Shown: positions 7,719 through 16,688, counted from the stretch's first letter. The stretch is DNA of 64,000 bases from JBOFIQ01 sp051654905 (GCA_051654905.1 JBOFYY010000159.1:62001-126000), one strand, 5' to 3'. Translations and numbers: made by a program. The notes: generated by a model not told the origin, from the letters alone.

Positions 7719-9272
7719 GTGACTGAGGAAACTAAGAGCAACCCTATTGACCGCATCACCAAGGGATATACCTTTGACGAATCCAGTATCGAACTAGGCG
7801 TCCTTATGGAAAATGGCGAACCAGTTCTTGATGCAAAGGTTCGTATCCCGCTAGGAATGCTGAATCGTCATGGTTTAGTAGCTGGTGCTACTGGTACTGG
7901 AAAAACAAAGACATTACAGCTGATGGCAGAGCAGATTTCATCGGCAGGAGTTCCCGTCTTCGCCGCTGATATTAAAGGCGACCTAACCGGATTAGCTACC
8001 CCAGGTGAAACAAGTGAAAAATTACTTTCGCGAACACAGAAAATCGGGCAGCAGTGGCAAGCCACCGGTTTCCCCGTCGAGTTTTATGCGCTAGGCGGAC
8101 AAGGAACTGGTATCCCGCTACGGGCAACAGTGTCTTCATTCGGTCCGATCTTGCTATCGAAAGTTCTTGGTTTAAACCAAACTCAAGAACAAACTCTTGG
8201 GCTGGTATTTCATTACGCTGATGCTCGTGGATTAGCGCTACTTGATCTAGAAGATCTTCGAGCAGTTCTAACTTTCCTTACCAGCGATGAAGGTAAGGCA
8301 GAACTAAAGACAATCGGAGGAGTTTCGCCAGCAACTGTAGGAGTCATTCTCCGTGCAATTGTTACTCTCGACGAGCAAGGCGCGGGCGCTTTCTTTGGTG
8401 AGCCAGAGTTTGATTCCTCGGATTTACTGCGAGTCTTCGGAGATAAAGGACTCATTTCGCTTGTTGAGCTGCCTAACTTAGTAGATCGACCAGCGCTATT
8501 CTCAACTTTCCTGATGTGGCTGCTAGCTGATCTATTCCATGATCTGCCAGAAGTTGGCGATGCCGATAAGCCGAAGCTGGTGTTTTTCTTCGACGAAGCC
8601 CATCTACTTTTCGACGGAGCTTCTAAAGCATTCCTAGATTCCATTGCTCAGACAGTCCGTCTAATCCGATCTAAAGGTGTGGGTGTTTTCTTTGTAACCC
8701 AGACGCCAAAAGATGTTCCTGACGATGTTCTAGCTCAGCTTGGTTCCCGAGTGCAGCATCAACTACGAGCACACACTCCTAATGATGCAAAAGCACTAAA
8801 GGCAACCGTATCAACGTTCCCAACTTCGCATTATCAAGATTTAGGGGAGACGCTACAGCAGCTAGGAATTGGCGAAGCTATCGTGACCGTAATGGATCCA
8901 GGGGGTGCTCCTACTCCCGTGGCGTGGACTCGGATGCGTGCTCCGGAATCTTTGATGGCTCCTTCTGACGCTAATCAGGTAGCCCAGTGGGTTGCTGGTT
9001 CGCCGTTGCAGCCTAAGTATGGGCAATCTTTGAATCGTGAGTCAGCCCAAGAGATCTTAGCTAAGAGACTGGAAGAAGGCTCTAAAGCAGCAGAAGCTGA
9101 AGCGCAACATGAGGCAGCTCAGAAAGAAGAAAAAGCTGCGCCGCGAAGCACGAAACGTGATAAAAATCTTATCGAAGAAGTGACCGGATCATCGGCTTTC
9201 CGTCAGGTGATTCGTACTGCTACAACTGAGATTGTTCGCTCAATCTTTGGTACAGCACGTCGTCGTCGATGA
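7719..9272 (+). CDS. HerA/VirB4-like ATPase, DUF853 family
   Basis: A 517-residue cytoplasmic P-loop ATPase of the HerA-FtsK group. Walker A GATGTGKT lies at residues 56-63 and Walker B is FFFDEAHLL near 290. FFVTQTPKDVPDDVLAQLGS follows, a conserved segment of the DUF853 family. The C-terminus is a charged Ala/Glu/Lys-rich region ending in basic residues. Relatives are thought to act as DNA translocases or helicases, but the physiological role is not established. The GTG start at 7719 has only a weak ribosome binding site. The stop codon overlaps the next start as ATGA, so the two genes are translationally coupled. Confidence 0.85.
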   Translation: MTEETKSNPIDRITKGYTFDESSIELGVLMENGEPVLDAKVRIPLGMLNRHGLVAGATGTGKTKTLQLMAEQISSAGVPVFAADIKGDLTGLATPGETSEKLLSRTQKIGQQWQATGFPVEFYALGGQGTGIPLRATVSSFGPILLSKVLGLNQTQEQTLGLVFHYADARGLALLDLEDLRAVLTFLTSDEGKAELKTIGGVSPATVGVILRAIVTLDEQGAGAFFGEPEFDSSDLLRVFGDKGLISLVELPNLVDRPALFSTFLMWLLADLFHDLPEVGDADKPKLVFFFDEAHLLFDGASKAFLDSIAQTVRLIRSKGVGVFFVTQTPKDVPDDVLAQLGSRVQHQLRAHTPNDAKALKATVSTFPTSHYQDLGETLQQLGIGEAIVTVMDPGGAPTPVAWTRMRAPESLMAPSDANQVAQWVAGSPLQPKYGQSLNRESAQEILAKRLEEGSKAAEAEAQHEAAQKEEKAAPRSTKRDKNLIEEVTGSSAFRQVIRTATTEIVRSIFGTARRRR

Positions 9273-10186
9273 TGCCTATACAGCTCCCTTTTCCTATTGG
9301 AAAACGAGTCGGATCTCCGCTACCTCAGCCATCTCGGCAACTGGTACGGCTTCCTAGCTCAGACCATATTGCGTGGTCTGAGCTAGGTGATCCGACGGGA
9401 GAAGTTGTTGTCGCAATTCATGGTTTCCGTGGTTCCGATATGGGACTTATGGCGGTACTTGAAAGCAACTGCGAATATCGGATCGTATCTCCTAATATGC
9501 CGGGTATGGGGGTATCGCCTATCCAAGAGTCACGTAACTATGATCTAGTTACACTGGCTCAGATAGTTATTGATTTTATTGAATTGTTAGAGGCGGGTCC
9601 GGTGCTATTGCTGGGACACTCTTTTGGAACAGTTGTGGTAAGTGCAGTAGCGGCAGCACGTCCAGATCTAATTCGCGGATTGTTGCTTGTTGCTCCAATC
9701 GTCGATCCAGTTCGAGAAAAAAGCCTATTTTCTGCGCTAGGTGCAGATGTGATGAACTGGTTTTATCAAGCAGTTTTACATGCGCCTAGACAATTGGGAC
9801 AGTCGATTATTGACTCTAAGTTTCCCGGGGACCAATCGCTGCCTTTTATGAAAAAACGAAAAGGTACGTGGCAGCAGATTCAGCAGCTTTCGCATGAAGA
9901 GTTGCCAGAATCTTTTGATCGGCGAGCAGTCTTAGCTGCTCACAAAGCATCTACGTCGCATGGCTGTAGAGAATTTGCAGCAAAAATTTCCCAAGTGCCA
10001 ATGCAAGTGATTGTTGGCGGGGCAGACCAGTTCTCATCAGTAGCAGCAACTCGCTCACTCGCTAGAGAAGCTGGCGGAGCGGCGTTACGAGTTGTCGATG
10101 GTGCAGGACATTTGATGCACTACGAAGATGTGGCTGAAGTAAAGGAACTAATTACTTCAGCGTTACAAGAATTAGCGTCACGCTAA
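9269..10186 (+). CDS. Alpha/beta hydrolase
   Basis: A 305-residue alpha/beta-hydrolase-fold protein. The nucleophile elbow is GHSFG with Ser118, an HGFRGSD oxyanion-type segment follows strand 3 near residue 51, and the catalytic His is in GAGHLMHYED near the end. There is no signal peptide, so it should act in the cytoplasm on an unknown ester, amide or C-C substrate. Its start codon overlaps the stop of the HerA-like ATPase gene by four bases. An inverted repeat after the stop probably ends transcription against the convergent regulator gene. Confidence 0.8.
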   Translation: MMPIQLPFPIGKRVGSPLPQPSRQLVRLPSSDHIAWSELGDPTGEVVVAIHGFRGSDMGLMAVLESNCEYRIVSPNMPGMGVSPIQESRNYDLVTLAQIVIDFIELLEAGPVLLLGHSFGTVVVSAVAAARPDLIRGLLLVAPIVDPVREKSLFSALGADVMNWFYQAVLHAPRQLGQSIIDSKFPGDQSLPFMKKRKGTWQQIQQLSHEELPESFDRRAVLAAHKASTSHGCREFAAKISQVPMQVIVGGADQFSSVAATRSLAREAGGAALRVVDGAGHLMHYEDVAEVKELITSALQELASR

Positions 10187-10200
10187 TTACGGTGACGCTA
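10173..10200. terminator. Inverted repeat between convergent genes
   Basis: TAGCGTCAC at 10173-10181 pairs with GTGACGCTA at 10192-10200. The hairpin overlaps the stop codon of the hydrolase gene and lies before the end of the convergent regulator gene. No strong T run follows, so termination is an inference. Confidence 0.5.
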
Positions 10201-10221
10201 CGGTTAGATATGGGTCTGTAA

Positions 10222-11070
10222 TTACCACTTCCAGCGAATGCCCCAAATGCCAATACGAGCATCAAGAATCGCTGTTTGTAACGTTTGGTTAAGGAATATC
10301 ACATCGCCAGTTTCTACATCTGTACTATCAATGCTTTCGCGGTAAAACCAGTAAGCAGTAGTTGGCATTTTTCCAGCAAAAGTGGCTTCTAAGAGGAGTC
10401 CGTGAGCAGGAGCTATCAGGCATCGCTCTATTGATTGGGAGCGGACTGAGGTTTTGTCCCAAGAAACAATATATTCTACGGCAGTAAGTGCTCCACGGGT
10501 GACTTTTCGATTGAGGACTCCACTAGCTACAGTGAGATTTCTTTCGGGAAGGAATTTGATTCCCGAAAGTGTCATGCCATGAGTTTTTGTGATTCTTCCA
10601 CATGTACCGGGGCTTCCAGGCTGCTGTAAAATAATAGGATATGAAGCATTTGAATCATTCTCGGCTCGAAGTAGAACGCGAGTATGAGTGGTTATTTCAT
10701 ATCCGTCTTCATCTAGGAAAAGATGATCTGACATGCTGACTTTTGTCCAGTTTTGTTTTAAATCTAAATCAAGGATCTTTAGAAGGTATTCTGCATCATC
10801 GTAGGCAGGAATAATCTCATTGGGGCAGACAATTCCATGATATTTAAGAGTCGCTTCGAGCGTGCCAGGTTCCAGTCCAAGGATATGTCCAAGTTCAGCT
10901 AACGCAGAACGAGATCTAGCGCGAGTAGGTATGGATCGTCCCGTCTGCCAGTAGGAAAGCGTAGCCACTGAAATAGGAAGCCCAACTTGACCTAGCCGCA
11001 AGGAGATACGCTCAAGCGTCAACGGCTGGTTAGCTATCGCATTTTGCAAAGTTTCCGCGAAAGTTTCCAT
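10222..11070 (-). CDS. Xre-type helix-turn-helix regulator with a large C-terminal domain
   Basis: A 282-residue protein. The N-terminal 75 residues form an Xre-like helix-turn-helix with ISVATLSYWQTGRSIPTRA as the recognition region, followed by a conserved ELGHILGLEPGTLEATL helix. The remaining 200 residues show no motif I recognise and could bind a ligand or be an oligomerisation domain. An ATG start at 11070 is preceded by GAGGAGATATCT, a good ribosome binding site. A GACATG/CATGTC palindrome lies 25-43 bp upstream and is a plausible operator for self-regulation. Its target genes are not evident from context. Confidence 0.75.
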   Translation of the reverse strand: METFAETLQNAIANQPLTLERISLRLGQVGLPISVATLSYWQTGRSIPTRARSRSALAELGHILGLEPGTLEATLKYHGIVCPNEIIPAYDDAEYLLKILDLDLKQNWTKVSMSDHLFLDEDGYEITTHTRVLLRAENDSNASYPIILQQPGSPGTCGRITKTHGMTLSGIKFLPERNLTVASGVLNRKVTRGALTAVEYIVSWDKTSVRSQSIERCLIAPAHGLLLEATFAGKMPTTAYWFYRESIDSTDVETGDVIFLNQTLQTAILDARIGIWGIRWKW

Positions 11071-11094
11071 AGATATCTCCTCAGAAGCTAGAAG

Positions 11095-11113
11095 GACATG
11101 TCAATATCATGTC
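11095..11113. promoter_or_regulatory. Palindrome, candidate operator of the adjacent HTH regulator
   Basis: GACATG (11095-11100), seven bases, CATGTC (11108-11113). The same bases also form two direct CATGTCA repeats ten bases apart. The site is just upstream of the HTH gene at 10222-11070, a usual place for autoregulation. Confidence 0.4.
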
Positions 11114-11179
11114 AGATGAAACTAATCAGCCTCCCCTTTATTACAGATTACGATGAAAATCGTATGCAAATTGTAATGA

Positions 11180-11220
11180 TAAAAGGTGGGTATTAGCAGA
11201 TTGCTAATACCCACCTTTTA
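11180..11220 (-). terminator. Rho-independent terminator downstream of the subtilisin gene
   Basis: A 19-bp perfect inverted repeat with a three-base loop: 11180-11198 pairs with 11202-11220, each arm ending in an A or T run. It follows the subtilisin gene stop (11246) on the minus strand and can work in both directions. Confidence 0.8.
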
Positions 11221-11245
11221 TCTAGTTATTAGAGAATGAAATATC

Positions 11246-13168
11246 TCATCCCTGTGCTAGCACAACATCATCAAGGTAGAAGGTTGTGGCAGCACTGGAA
11301 TCCTCGCTAGCAGTGAAGCGAATCTGGAAGGTTGTTCCATCCCAGCCGGCAAGGTCAATTGTGCGCTGGACCCAGTCACCAGTAGCGTCACGGTTGGTAA
11401 TTGTGTCAACGGTCTTGAAAAACGAACCGCTCTTCTGACGAATCTCAACCTGAAGACGATCGCGAACAACAGAGCTGGTCTCAGCAGTATTTACCTTAAC
11501 CCAGTAGGTTAATTTGCCATTGCGGGGAACAGTAACAATCTGATTGAGCTGTTCGACTCTTCCCTTAGCAGTGCCGAGGAACTGAGCTGATCCTTTACCA
11601 GTATGAGTTAGATTTCCGCTGCGAATTACTTCAGTGTTACCAGACCAACCAGTTTGTCCATCTTCAAAAGTACCATTAATAAAAGCATTTCCAGCGCTTG
11701 GAGCAACTGTGGTAGGAGCAACTGTTGGGCGAACTGTGGTAGGAGCAACTGTTGGGCGAACTGTGGTAGGAGCAACTGTTGGGCGAGGGTTGGGATTGTT
11801 CCCACGAATCGAATTAATAGCAGCTTGAGAATCAACAAGACCTGCTCCACAACCTTCGGGACAGTTAATCTGACGAGCTCCAGCTTTTAGAGCGGCAAGA
11901 GCTTTGGTTGAATTCATCGTCGGATCAAGTTGATAGAATAGAGCCACTAATCCAGCGATATGAGGAGCTGCCATGGAAGTTCCTTGGTAGAAAGCATAGC
12001 CTTCACCTCCAGGAGTTGTCTTTCCTGTGTTAATTGTAGAGAGGATACCGTCCTCTTTACGAAGAGATGTGTCACCGCCAGGGGCAGATACGTCAACACG
12101 CCATCCGTAGTTTGAATAGTAAGCCCGCTTTCCACTAGGGCCTGTCGATCCTATTGTGATAACACCTCGGCAAGATGCAGGATTGAAGTTTGCGGCGTCA
12201 GCGTTGCTATTTCCAGCAGCGACAACAACCGTCCCGCCTGCGGCATTAATCTGATCAATAGTTGTTTGCTGTATTGATGAGCATGTTCCTCTACCGCCAA
12301 GAGACATATTTAGAACTTTAGCGGGATTAGGATTTCGTGGGATTCCAGGAACATCTAGTCCAGCTGCCCAACGCATGCCTCTGACAATATCGGCAGTACT
12401 ACCGCCGCACTTGCCTAAAACTCGGACTGGGACAACTTTTGCTTCGCTGGCAACGCTGGCAACTCCTTGATTATTATTTGTAATAGCAGCAATGGTTCCT
12501 GCTACGTGGGTACCATGCCACGAGGAGTTAGAACCGGGATCATCTTTACTACATTCCTTTGGGAGATTCCAGTCTCCTTCATCAGATGGATCAGGGTCTG
12601 CGCCATCGCCATCGCGAGAACGAACGGAATCTGAGACCATGTCATATCCCGGAAGAATATTGCCGTTAAGATCACTATGGCGGGTAATGCCGGTATCAAT
12701 TACAGCAACATTAACGCCACGTCCCGTGGCGATATCGCGAACACTTTCTAGATTGAATCCTGTTCCACCTTTCATATCCCACTGTTCGCCATACCGTGTA
12801 TCGTTAGGAACATATTGATGGGTTTGAAGGCTGTTTACGGAAACGCCGGCAACACCGGGTTGTGATTTTAATGCTTGAATGTATTTAGCGGCATCTTCTG
12901 GGCTGAGAGTACGATCAAGTTGGATCTCTTCAGCATTAGGAGCAATCGGTAACGATGTGCTAACAGAAGTTCCTTGGCGGCTAGCCTGCACGTTTGCAGA
13001 CTCAAGACGCTCAGGTTGAGCACTCATATCAGTGTCGTAAGTAACAATGAATGAGTTGGTCGATTCAACGACCGGAGCTGTGGTTGGATTAGCTGCGACG
13101 GCTGGCAGGACAAAACCTGCAACCAATGTCGAAGCGGCACCGAGAGCAATCAAAGGCTTGCGAGCCAT
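11246..13168 (-). CDS. Secreted subtilisin-like serine protease (S8) with C-terminal adhesion-like domain
   Basis: A 640-residue pre-pro-enzyme. The signal peptide is MARKPLIALGAASTLVAGFV followed by a likely cut near AVA/ANP at residue 25. An inhibitor-I9-type propeptide (about 35-120) precedes the S8 domain with Asp158 (VAVIDTG), His218 (HGTHVAG) and Ser398 (GTSMAAPH). A Pro/Thr/Val linker of nine-residue repeats leads to a C-terminal beta-sandwich (about 510-640) like carbohydrate-binding or P-like domains. Several Cys pairs in the catalytic domain may form disulfides. The start at 13168 is set by AAGGAG seven bases upstream. A C9 tract sits just above that site. It is a candidate extracellular or surface protease. 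Confidence 0.9.
   Translation of the reverse strand: MARKPLIALGAASTLVAGFVLPAVAANPTTAPVVESTNSFIVTYDTDMSAQPERLESANVQASRQGTSVSTSLPIAPNAEEIQLDRTLSPEDAAKYIQALKSQPGVAGVSVNSLQTHQYVPNDTRYGEQWDMKGGTGFNLESVRDIATGRGVNVAVIDTGITRHSDLNGNILPGYDMVSDSVRSRDGDGADPDPSDEGDWNLPKECSKDDPGSNSSWHGTHVAGTIAAITNNNQGVASVASEAKVVPVRVLGKCGGSTADIVRGMRWAAGLDVPGIPRNPNPAKVLNMSLGGRGTCSSIQQTTIDQINAAGGTVVVAAGNSNADAANFNPASCRGVITIGSTGPSGKRAYYSNYGWRVDVSAPGGDTSLRKEDGILSTINTGKTTPGGEGYAFYQGTSMAAPHIAGLVALFYQLDPTMNSTKALAALKAGARQINCPEGCGAGLVDSQAAINSIRGNNPNPRPTVAPTTVRPTVAPTTVRPTVAPTTVAPSAGNAFINGTFEDGQTGWSGNTEVIRSGNLTHTGKGSAQFLGTAKGRVEQLNQIVTVPRNGKLTYWVKVNTAETSSVVRDRLQVEIRQKSGSFFKTVDTITNRDATGDWVQRTIDLAGWDGTTFQIRFTASEDSSAATTFYLDDVVLAQG
11712..11786 (-). 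repeat. 27-bp tandem repeats in the protease linker
   Basis: Two full and one partial identical 27-bp units begin at 11712, 11739 and 11766. They encode nine-residue units of the type TVRPTVAPT in the linker between the catalytic and C-terminal domains. Exact copies suggest recent expansion and variable copy number. Confidence 0.8.
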
Positions 13169-13185
13169 GAGTTTCTCCTTGGGGT

Positions 13186-13194
13186 GGGGGGGGG
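13186..13194 (-). repeat. C9 homopolymer tract upstream of the subtilisin ribosome binding site
   Basis: On the coding (minus) strand nine C are flanked by further C-rich bases and end five bases before the AAGGAG ribosome binding site of the protease gene. Length changes would alter promoter or leader spacing. The other 286 bp between the divergent protease and ortA genes show no further clear element. Confidence 0.75.
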
Positions 13195-13454
13195 TTGGGG
13201 TGGTATGTCGAAATGAGGACATCTATGTGAGTCAACACAAGCATGCAAAAACTGTTTTGGGAAGTCGTTGTAACCAAAATGAGATCAATCAATTTTAACT
13301 TGAGCCGTTTAGTAATGGAGTGTGGATAGGTATTTTTTGCCAGTATTACTAAGAAAATGAGGGGCAATCGTTGCTCGATTATTGTCACTGTTTAAACTTT
13401 TCAGATAAAGAGCTTCGCTATGATGGTGGAGCAGGTCTGAGGAGGTCCACCCTG

Positions 13455-13781
13455 ATGGTGACAGAGCCCGAAGCTCCCATTCGCGCTGGCGCATGGGTTC
13501 AAGTTCATGACATTGTTTTACAGCCCCAAGAACGAACCGGACGTATCCCTGCCGATACTAAATCCGTGCCGTTGGAATCATGGGTCAAAGGGATTTTGGT
13601 TGATGCTGAGGCCTGTATCGGAGACCAAGTCACTGTAGTGACTAAATGTGGCCGCCAGGTTTCAGGAGAACTAGTGGAAGTAAATCCCGGATACCACTAC
13701 GGATTTGGAGATGCTGCAGTAGAAGAGCTACTTCACATTGGGGATCAGGTTCGTTCAATCCTGAAGAAGGCACAGCGATGA
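13455..13781 (+). CDS. ortA: 2-amino-4-oxopentanoate thiolase subunit OrtA
   Basis: A 108-residue protein matching the small subunit of 2-amino-4-oxopentanoate (AKP) thiolase: GAWVQVHDIVLQPQERTGRI, then VPLESWVKG, and the conserved ELVEVNPGYHYGFGDAAVEE. With OrtB it splits AKP with CoA to acetyl-CoA and D-alanine, the last step of the clostridial ornithine pathway. The start at 13455 follows GGAGG by nine bases; a GTG at 13458 is an alternative. It overlaps ortB by ATGA. None of the other ornithine-pathway genes is nearby. Confidence 0.85.
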   Translation: MVTEPEAPIRAGAWVQVHDIVLQPQERTGRIPADTKSVPLESWVKGILVDAEACIGDQVTVVTKCGRQVSGELVEVNPGYHYGFGDAAVEELLHIGDQVRSILKKAQR

Positions 13782-15199
13782 CCGATCGTAGTTACGTTGG
13801 AGTAATGGCGCGTAACGGAGACATAATGAAGCAGGCTTTGGGAATTGACTATACCAAATATGAATCAGGGGGTATTGCCTTTGATTATGAAGCGCTCATG
13901 TCTGATGTTCCTTTCTCGATTGAAGAAATTCGAGCAATCCAACGACGGGTAGGAGTAGGAAATACACCGCTGCTGGAACTGCGAAATGTAACAGCGCTTG
14001 CTAGGGCTGTCGCTGAGCCGGGTAAAGGCGCTCGTATCTTTATTAAAGACGAACAATGCAACCCGTCAGGATCTTTTAAAGATCGTCGTGCTGCGATGAG
14101 TATTCATCAAGCTAAAGAACTTGGTTTCCCAGGGGTTATGAGCGCTACTTCAGGTAATTATGGCGCTGCAGTAGCCAGCCAAGCCGCAATGGCAAATCTG
14201 CCCTGCATCATTGTCCAAGAATGCTATGACTCGCGTAGCGTTGGGCAACCAGAAATTTTAGAAAAGCAGCGAAAATGCGAATCTTTAGGTGCTGAAGTTC
14301 TACAACTTTCAGTAGGACCAGAACTTTTCTACAGCTATTTATTAGTGTTGGAAGAAACTGGTTTCTTTAATGCTTCGCTGTACTCTCCCTACGGTATTGC
14401 CGGCGTCGAAACTCTAGGTTTAGAAATCGTTGAGCAATGCCAAGAGCTAATTGGAAAAGCTCCAGATTACGTCATCGCTACTAATGCTGGTGGCGGAAAC
14501 TTAACTGGTACCGCCCGTGGTTTGCAGCGCGCTGGTGCTACAGATACCAAAGTTATTGGCGCGTCAGTGGACCTAACAGGTCTTCATATGGCGTCAGATA
14601 CTGACTTTAACCGTAAGTCCTTTACTACTGGACACACCGGCTTCGGAGTTCCTTACGCAATTGATCCCGATCATTCAGACGTGCCGCGTTCAGCAGCTCG
14701 TCCGATGCGTTACATGGATGATTATCTTTTCGTGAAACAAGGCGAAGTATTTTGGATGACAGAAGTACTAGCCCAGCTGGAAGGAATGGAGCGAGGCCCA
14801 GCCGGTAATACGTCGCTGGCGGCAGCTTTTGCCTTGGCATTGACGTTGCCACAAGACCAGACAATCGTCGTACAGGAAACCGAGTACACCGGTGCTGGTA
14901 AGCACCCGCTAGCTCAGCTTTCTTTCGCTAAACAAAACGGTATTGAAGTCTCAATCGGTGATCCAGAAACGGAAGTTCCAGGTAAATCGATTGTGCTGCC
15001 AGATCATCCGTCGCGTTTTGCAGTACGGCATGCCAATATCGATCGGATGCGTGCCAGCTATATCAAACATGCGGTGAAGCATGTGGGTGCTACAACAGCT
15101 AATAAGGCTGATGTGGATTATCTAATGACCGAGACGCAAAGTTCACAAGAATTTGTAATCGAAAAACTTACTGAACTAGGTGTCATGGTTTCGCTTTAG
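13778..15199 (+). CDS. ortB: 2-amino-4-oxopentanoate thiolase subunit OrtB (PLP-dependent)
   Basis: A 473-residue fold-type II PLP enzyme related to threonine synthase. The PLP lysine is K101 in NPSGSFKDRR, followed by the substrate loop TSGNYGAA and a glycine-rich phosphate-binding segment TNAGGGNLTG. The N-terminal DRSYVGVMARNGDIMKQALG is specific for OrtB rather than threonine synthase. Together with OrtA it makes acetyl-CoA and D-alanine from 2-amino-4-oxopentanoate. It overlaps ortA by four bases and is followed by a terminator shared with convergent thrE. A related alternative activity on another 2-amino-4-oxo acid is possible, since the upstream pathway is not visible. Confidence 0.88.
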   Translation: MTDRSYVGVMARNGDIMKQALGIDYTKYESGGIAFDYEALMSDVPFSIEEIRAIQRRVGVGNTPLLELRNVTALARAVAEPGKGARIFIKDEQCNPSGSFKDRRAAMSIHQAKELGFPGVMSATSGNYGAAVASQAAMANLPCIIVQECYDSRSVGQPEILEKQRKCESLGAEVLQLSVGPELFYSYLLVLEETGFFNASLYSPYGIAGVETLGLEIVEQCQELIGKAPDYVIATNAGGGNLTGTARGLQRAGATDTKVIGASVDLTGLHMASDTDFNRKSFTTGHTGFGVPYAIDPDHSDVPRSAARPMRYMDDYLFVKQGEVFWMTEVLAQLEGMERGPAGNTSLAAAFALALTLPQDQTIVVQETEYTGAGKHPLAQLSFAKQNGIEVSIGDPETEVPGKSIVLPDHPSRFAVRHANIDRMRASYIKHAVKHVGATTANKADVDYLMTETQSSQEFVIEKLTELGVMVSL

Positions 15200-15225
15200 C
15201 TAAAAGTAATTTAGTGGCAATAAGA

Positions 15226-15259
15226 CGTGGTGGGGCAGTCATAGCGACGCCCCACCACG
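15226..15259. terminator. Bidirectional terminator between ortB and thrE
   Basis: CGTGGTGGGGC (15226-15236) pairs perfectly with GCCCCACCACG (15249-15259) between two convergent genes. There is no strong T run on either side. Confidence 0.65.
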
Positions 15260-15275
15260 GTTGGTTGCCAACAAG

Positions 15276-16688
15276 CTAAGCGCAATTTTGTTGATCTATT
15301 AAGGGCACTGGCTTACGAGACGACGAATGTAGAAAAGTTCTAGTAGCAAGAGTCCCAAGATTTGTGCCGATGGCAAGTGCTGCACCAATAAGAAAAGCAG
15401 TGCTGAGAAGAGTCCCAGAATCTTGTCCAGCAAGCTGATTTGCGTCATGTTGCAGCGCGGCATAAAGCCCGCGATAAATTAGAACACCAGGAACGTGGGC
15501 AATTAACGCCGCTGAGATAAGAGCAACTAAAGGTACTCTGCAGCGGGGAGCTAACCAAGTTCCAGCAGCTGCAATGAAGAAAGCTGCAATACCGGCTCGA
15601 GCAGGGCCGTAATGAGTAACGAAGTCAGAAAGCCACACAACAGTCTGCCCGGCGGCTGCTAAGAGCGAAGCAATCAAAACTGCTCGCGGTCCGGCATGTC
15701 CACCGATAGCAAACGTTGTTGCCACAATTGCAGCACAGAGTAATCGAATAAGAAATGGCACATCGTTGGGGCTGGCTGTTGATAGGTAGGTGGCGATCCC
15801 AAATTGCATACCTAGCCACAGCGTTAAAGTAACGCCGATGACGATCCCAGCGGTTAATACCATTGCTTCGTACATGCGCGCTGCGGAGGTGATGTAATAG
15901 CCGTCAAGAGCATCTCGTGCTGCACTAACAAGGTTTAGTCCTGCCAATAGAGAAACGATGCCAGCGCCTACGATGATAGAAGGGCGAGGGGCATTGCTGC
16001 CGTGTGGCCATAATGCAACGATTATTGACCCGATTATGGTAGGAATCATGCCGCCAACAATGTTGGTAAAGAATGAAGGAACTTCCTGCTTATCGAGCAA
16101 ACGAGAGACGATTTCGACTAATCCGGCAGACAAGATAGCAAAAATGATCTCCCACATGCCACCGCCTAACAGCATTGCTATGGCACCGCCACAGAACGCG
16201 CTTGCGGTTATGAGTACCCAGCGTCGATATGTGCGGGGCGCTACAGCAATATCGTTGAAGCGGCTACGCGCTGTAGCGATATCTATCTCGTGTGAAACGA
16301 TCTTATGGACCAGACCCTCAAGACGGGATAACCGTTGGTAGTCAGTGCGCATAGCTTTGACAGTACGTAGGCTTGTCACTGGATCGCTGTGACGACCTCC
16401 TGGCTGGGAAATCATTACAGCAGTATTAGTGATATCGATATGAACATGAAGTCCTTGAGCTTGGCACATCTGAAGCACCATGTCGGTAGTTTCTGAAGCC
16501 GATGCTCCCGTAGCCAAGGACAACTCGGCAATCCGCATAACTAAATCGATAACCTCTCGGGCGCGGACTCGATCTGCTTCTTCCTGAATATCGCGAAGAT
16601 GCAGGTTAGCTGAAGTATGGGTATCGCTTTTCCATACTCGTCGTGCTTGCGCGCGCCAGCTCAGGTGGTTTCGATCGTTACTGTCCAC
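15276..16688 (-). CDS. thrE: Threonine/serine exporter ThrE
   Basis: A 470-residue protein with the ThrE layout: a cytoplasmic N-terminal domain of about 150 residues (AELSLATGASASETTDMVLQ, the ThrE signature) followed by ten membrane segments in two halves. C. glutamicum ThrE (489 residues) exports L-threonine and L-serine with the proton gradient. It starts with GTG at 16688; the ribosome binding site is weak. Convergent with ortAB. The pairing with an amino-acid-metabolism operon may be accidental. Confidence 0.88.
   Translation of the reverse strand: MDSNDRNHLSWRAQARRVWKSDTHTSANLHLRDIQEEADRVRAREVIDLVMRIAELSLATGASASETTDMVLQMCQAQGLHVHIDITNTAVMISQPGGRHSDPVTSLRTVKAMRTDYQRLSRLEGLVHKIVSHEIDIATARSRFNDIAVAPRTYRRWVLITASAFCGGAIAMLLGGGMWEIIFAILSAGLVEIVSRLLDKQEVPSFFTNIVGGMIPTIIGSIIVALWPHGSNAPRPSIIVGAGIVSLLAGLNLVSAARDALDGYYITSAARMYEAMVLTAGIVIGVTLTLWLGMQFGIATYLSTASPNDVPFLIRLLCAAIVATTFAIGGHAGPRAVLIASLLAAAGQTVVWLSDFVTHYGPARAGIAAFFIAAAGTWLAPRCRVPLVALISAALIAHVPGVLIYRGLYAALQHDANQLAGQDSGTLLSTAFLIGAALAIGTNLGTLATRTFLHSSSRKPVPLIDQQNCA

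Noticed and set aside
11626..11890. Several open frames opposite or shifted to the protease repeats
   Set aside because: They arise from the 27-bp repeats staying open in all frames and have no ribosome binding site.
13223..13240. CRP-type site TGTGAGTCAACACA near the protease/ortA promoters
   Set aside because: The spacer between half-sites is four rather than six bases, so it does not fit the dimer geometry.
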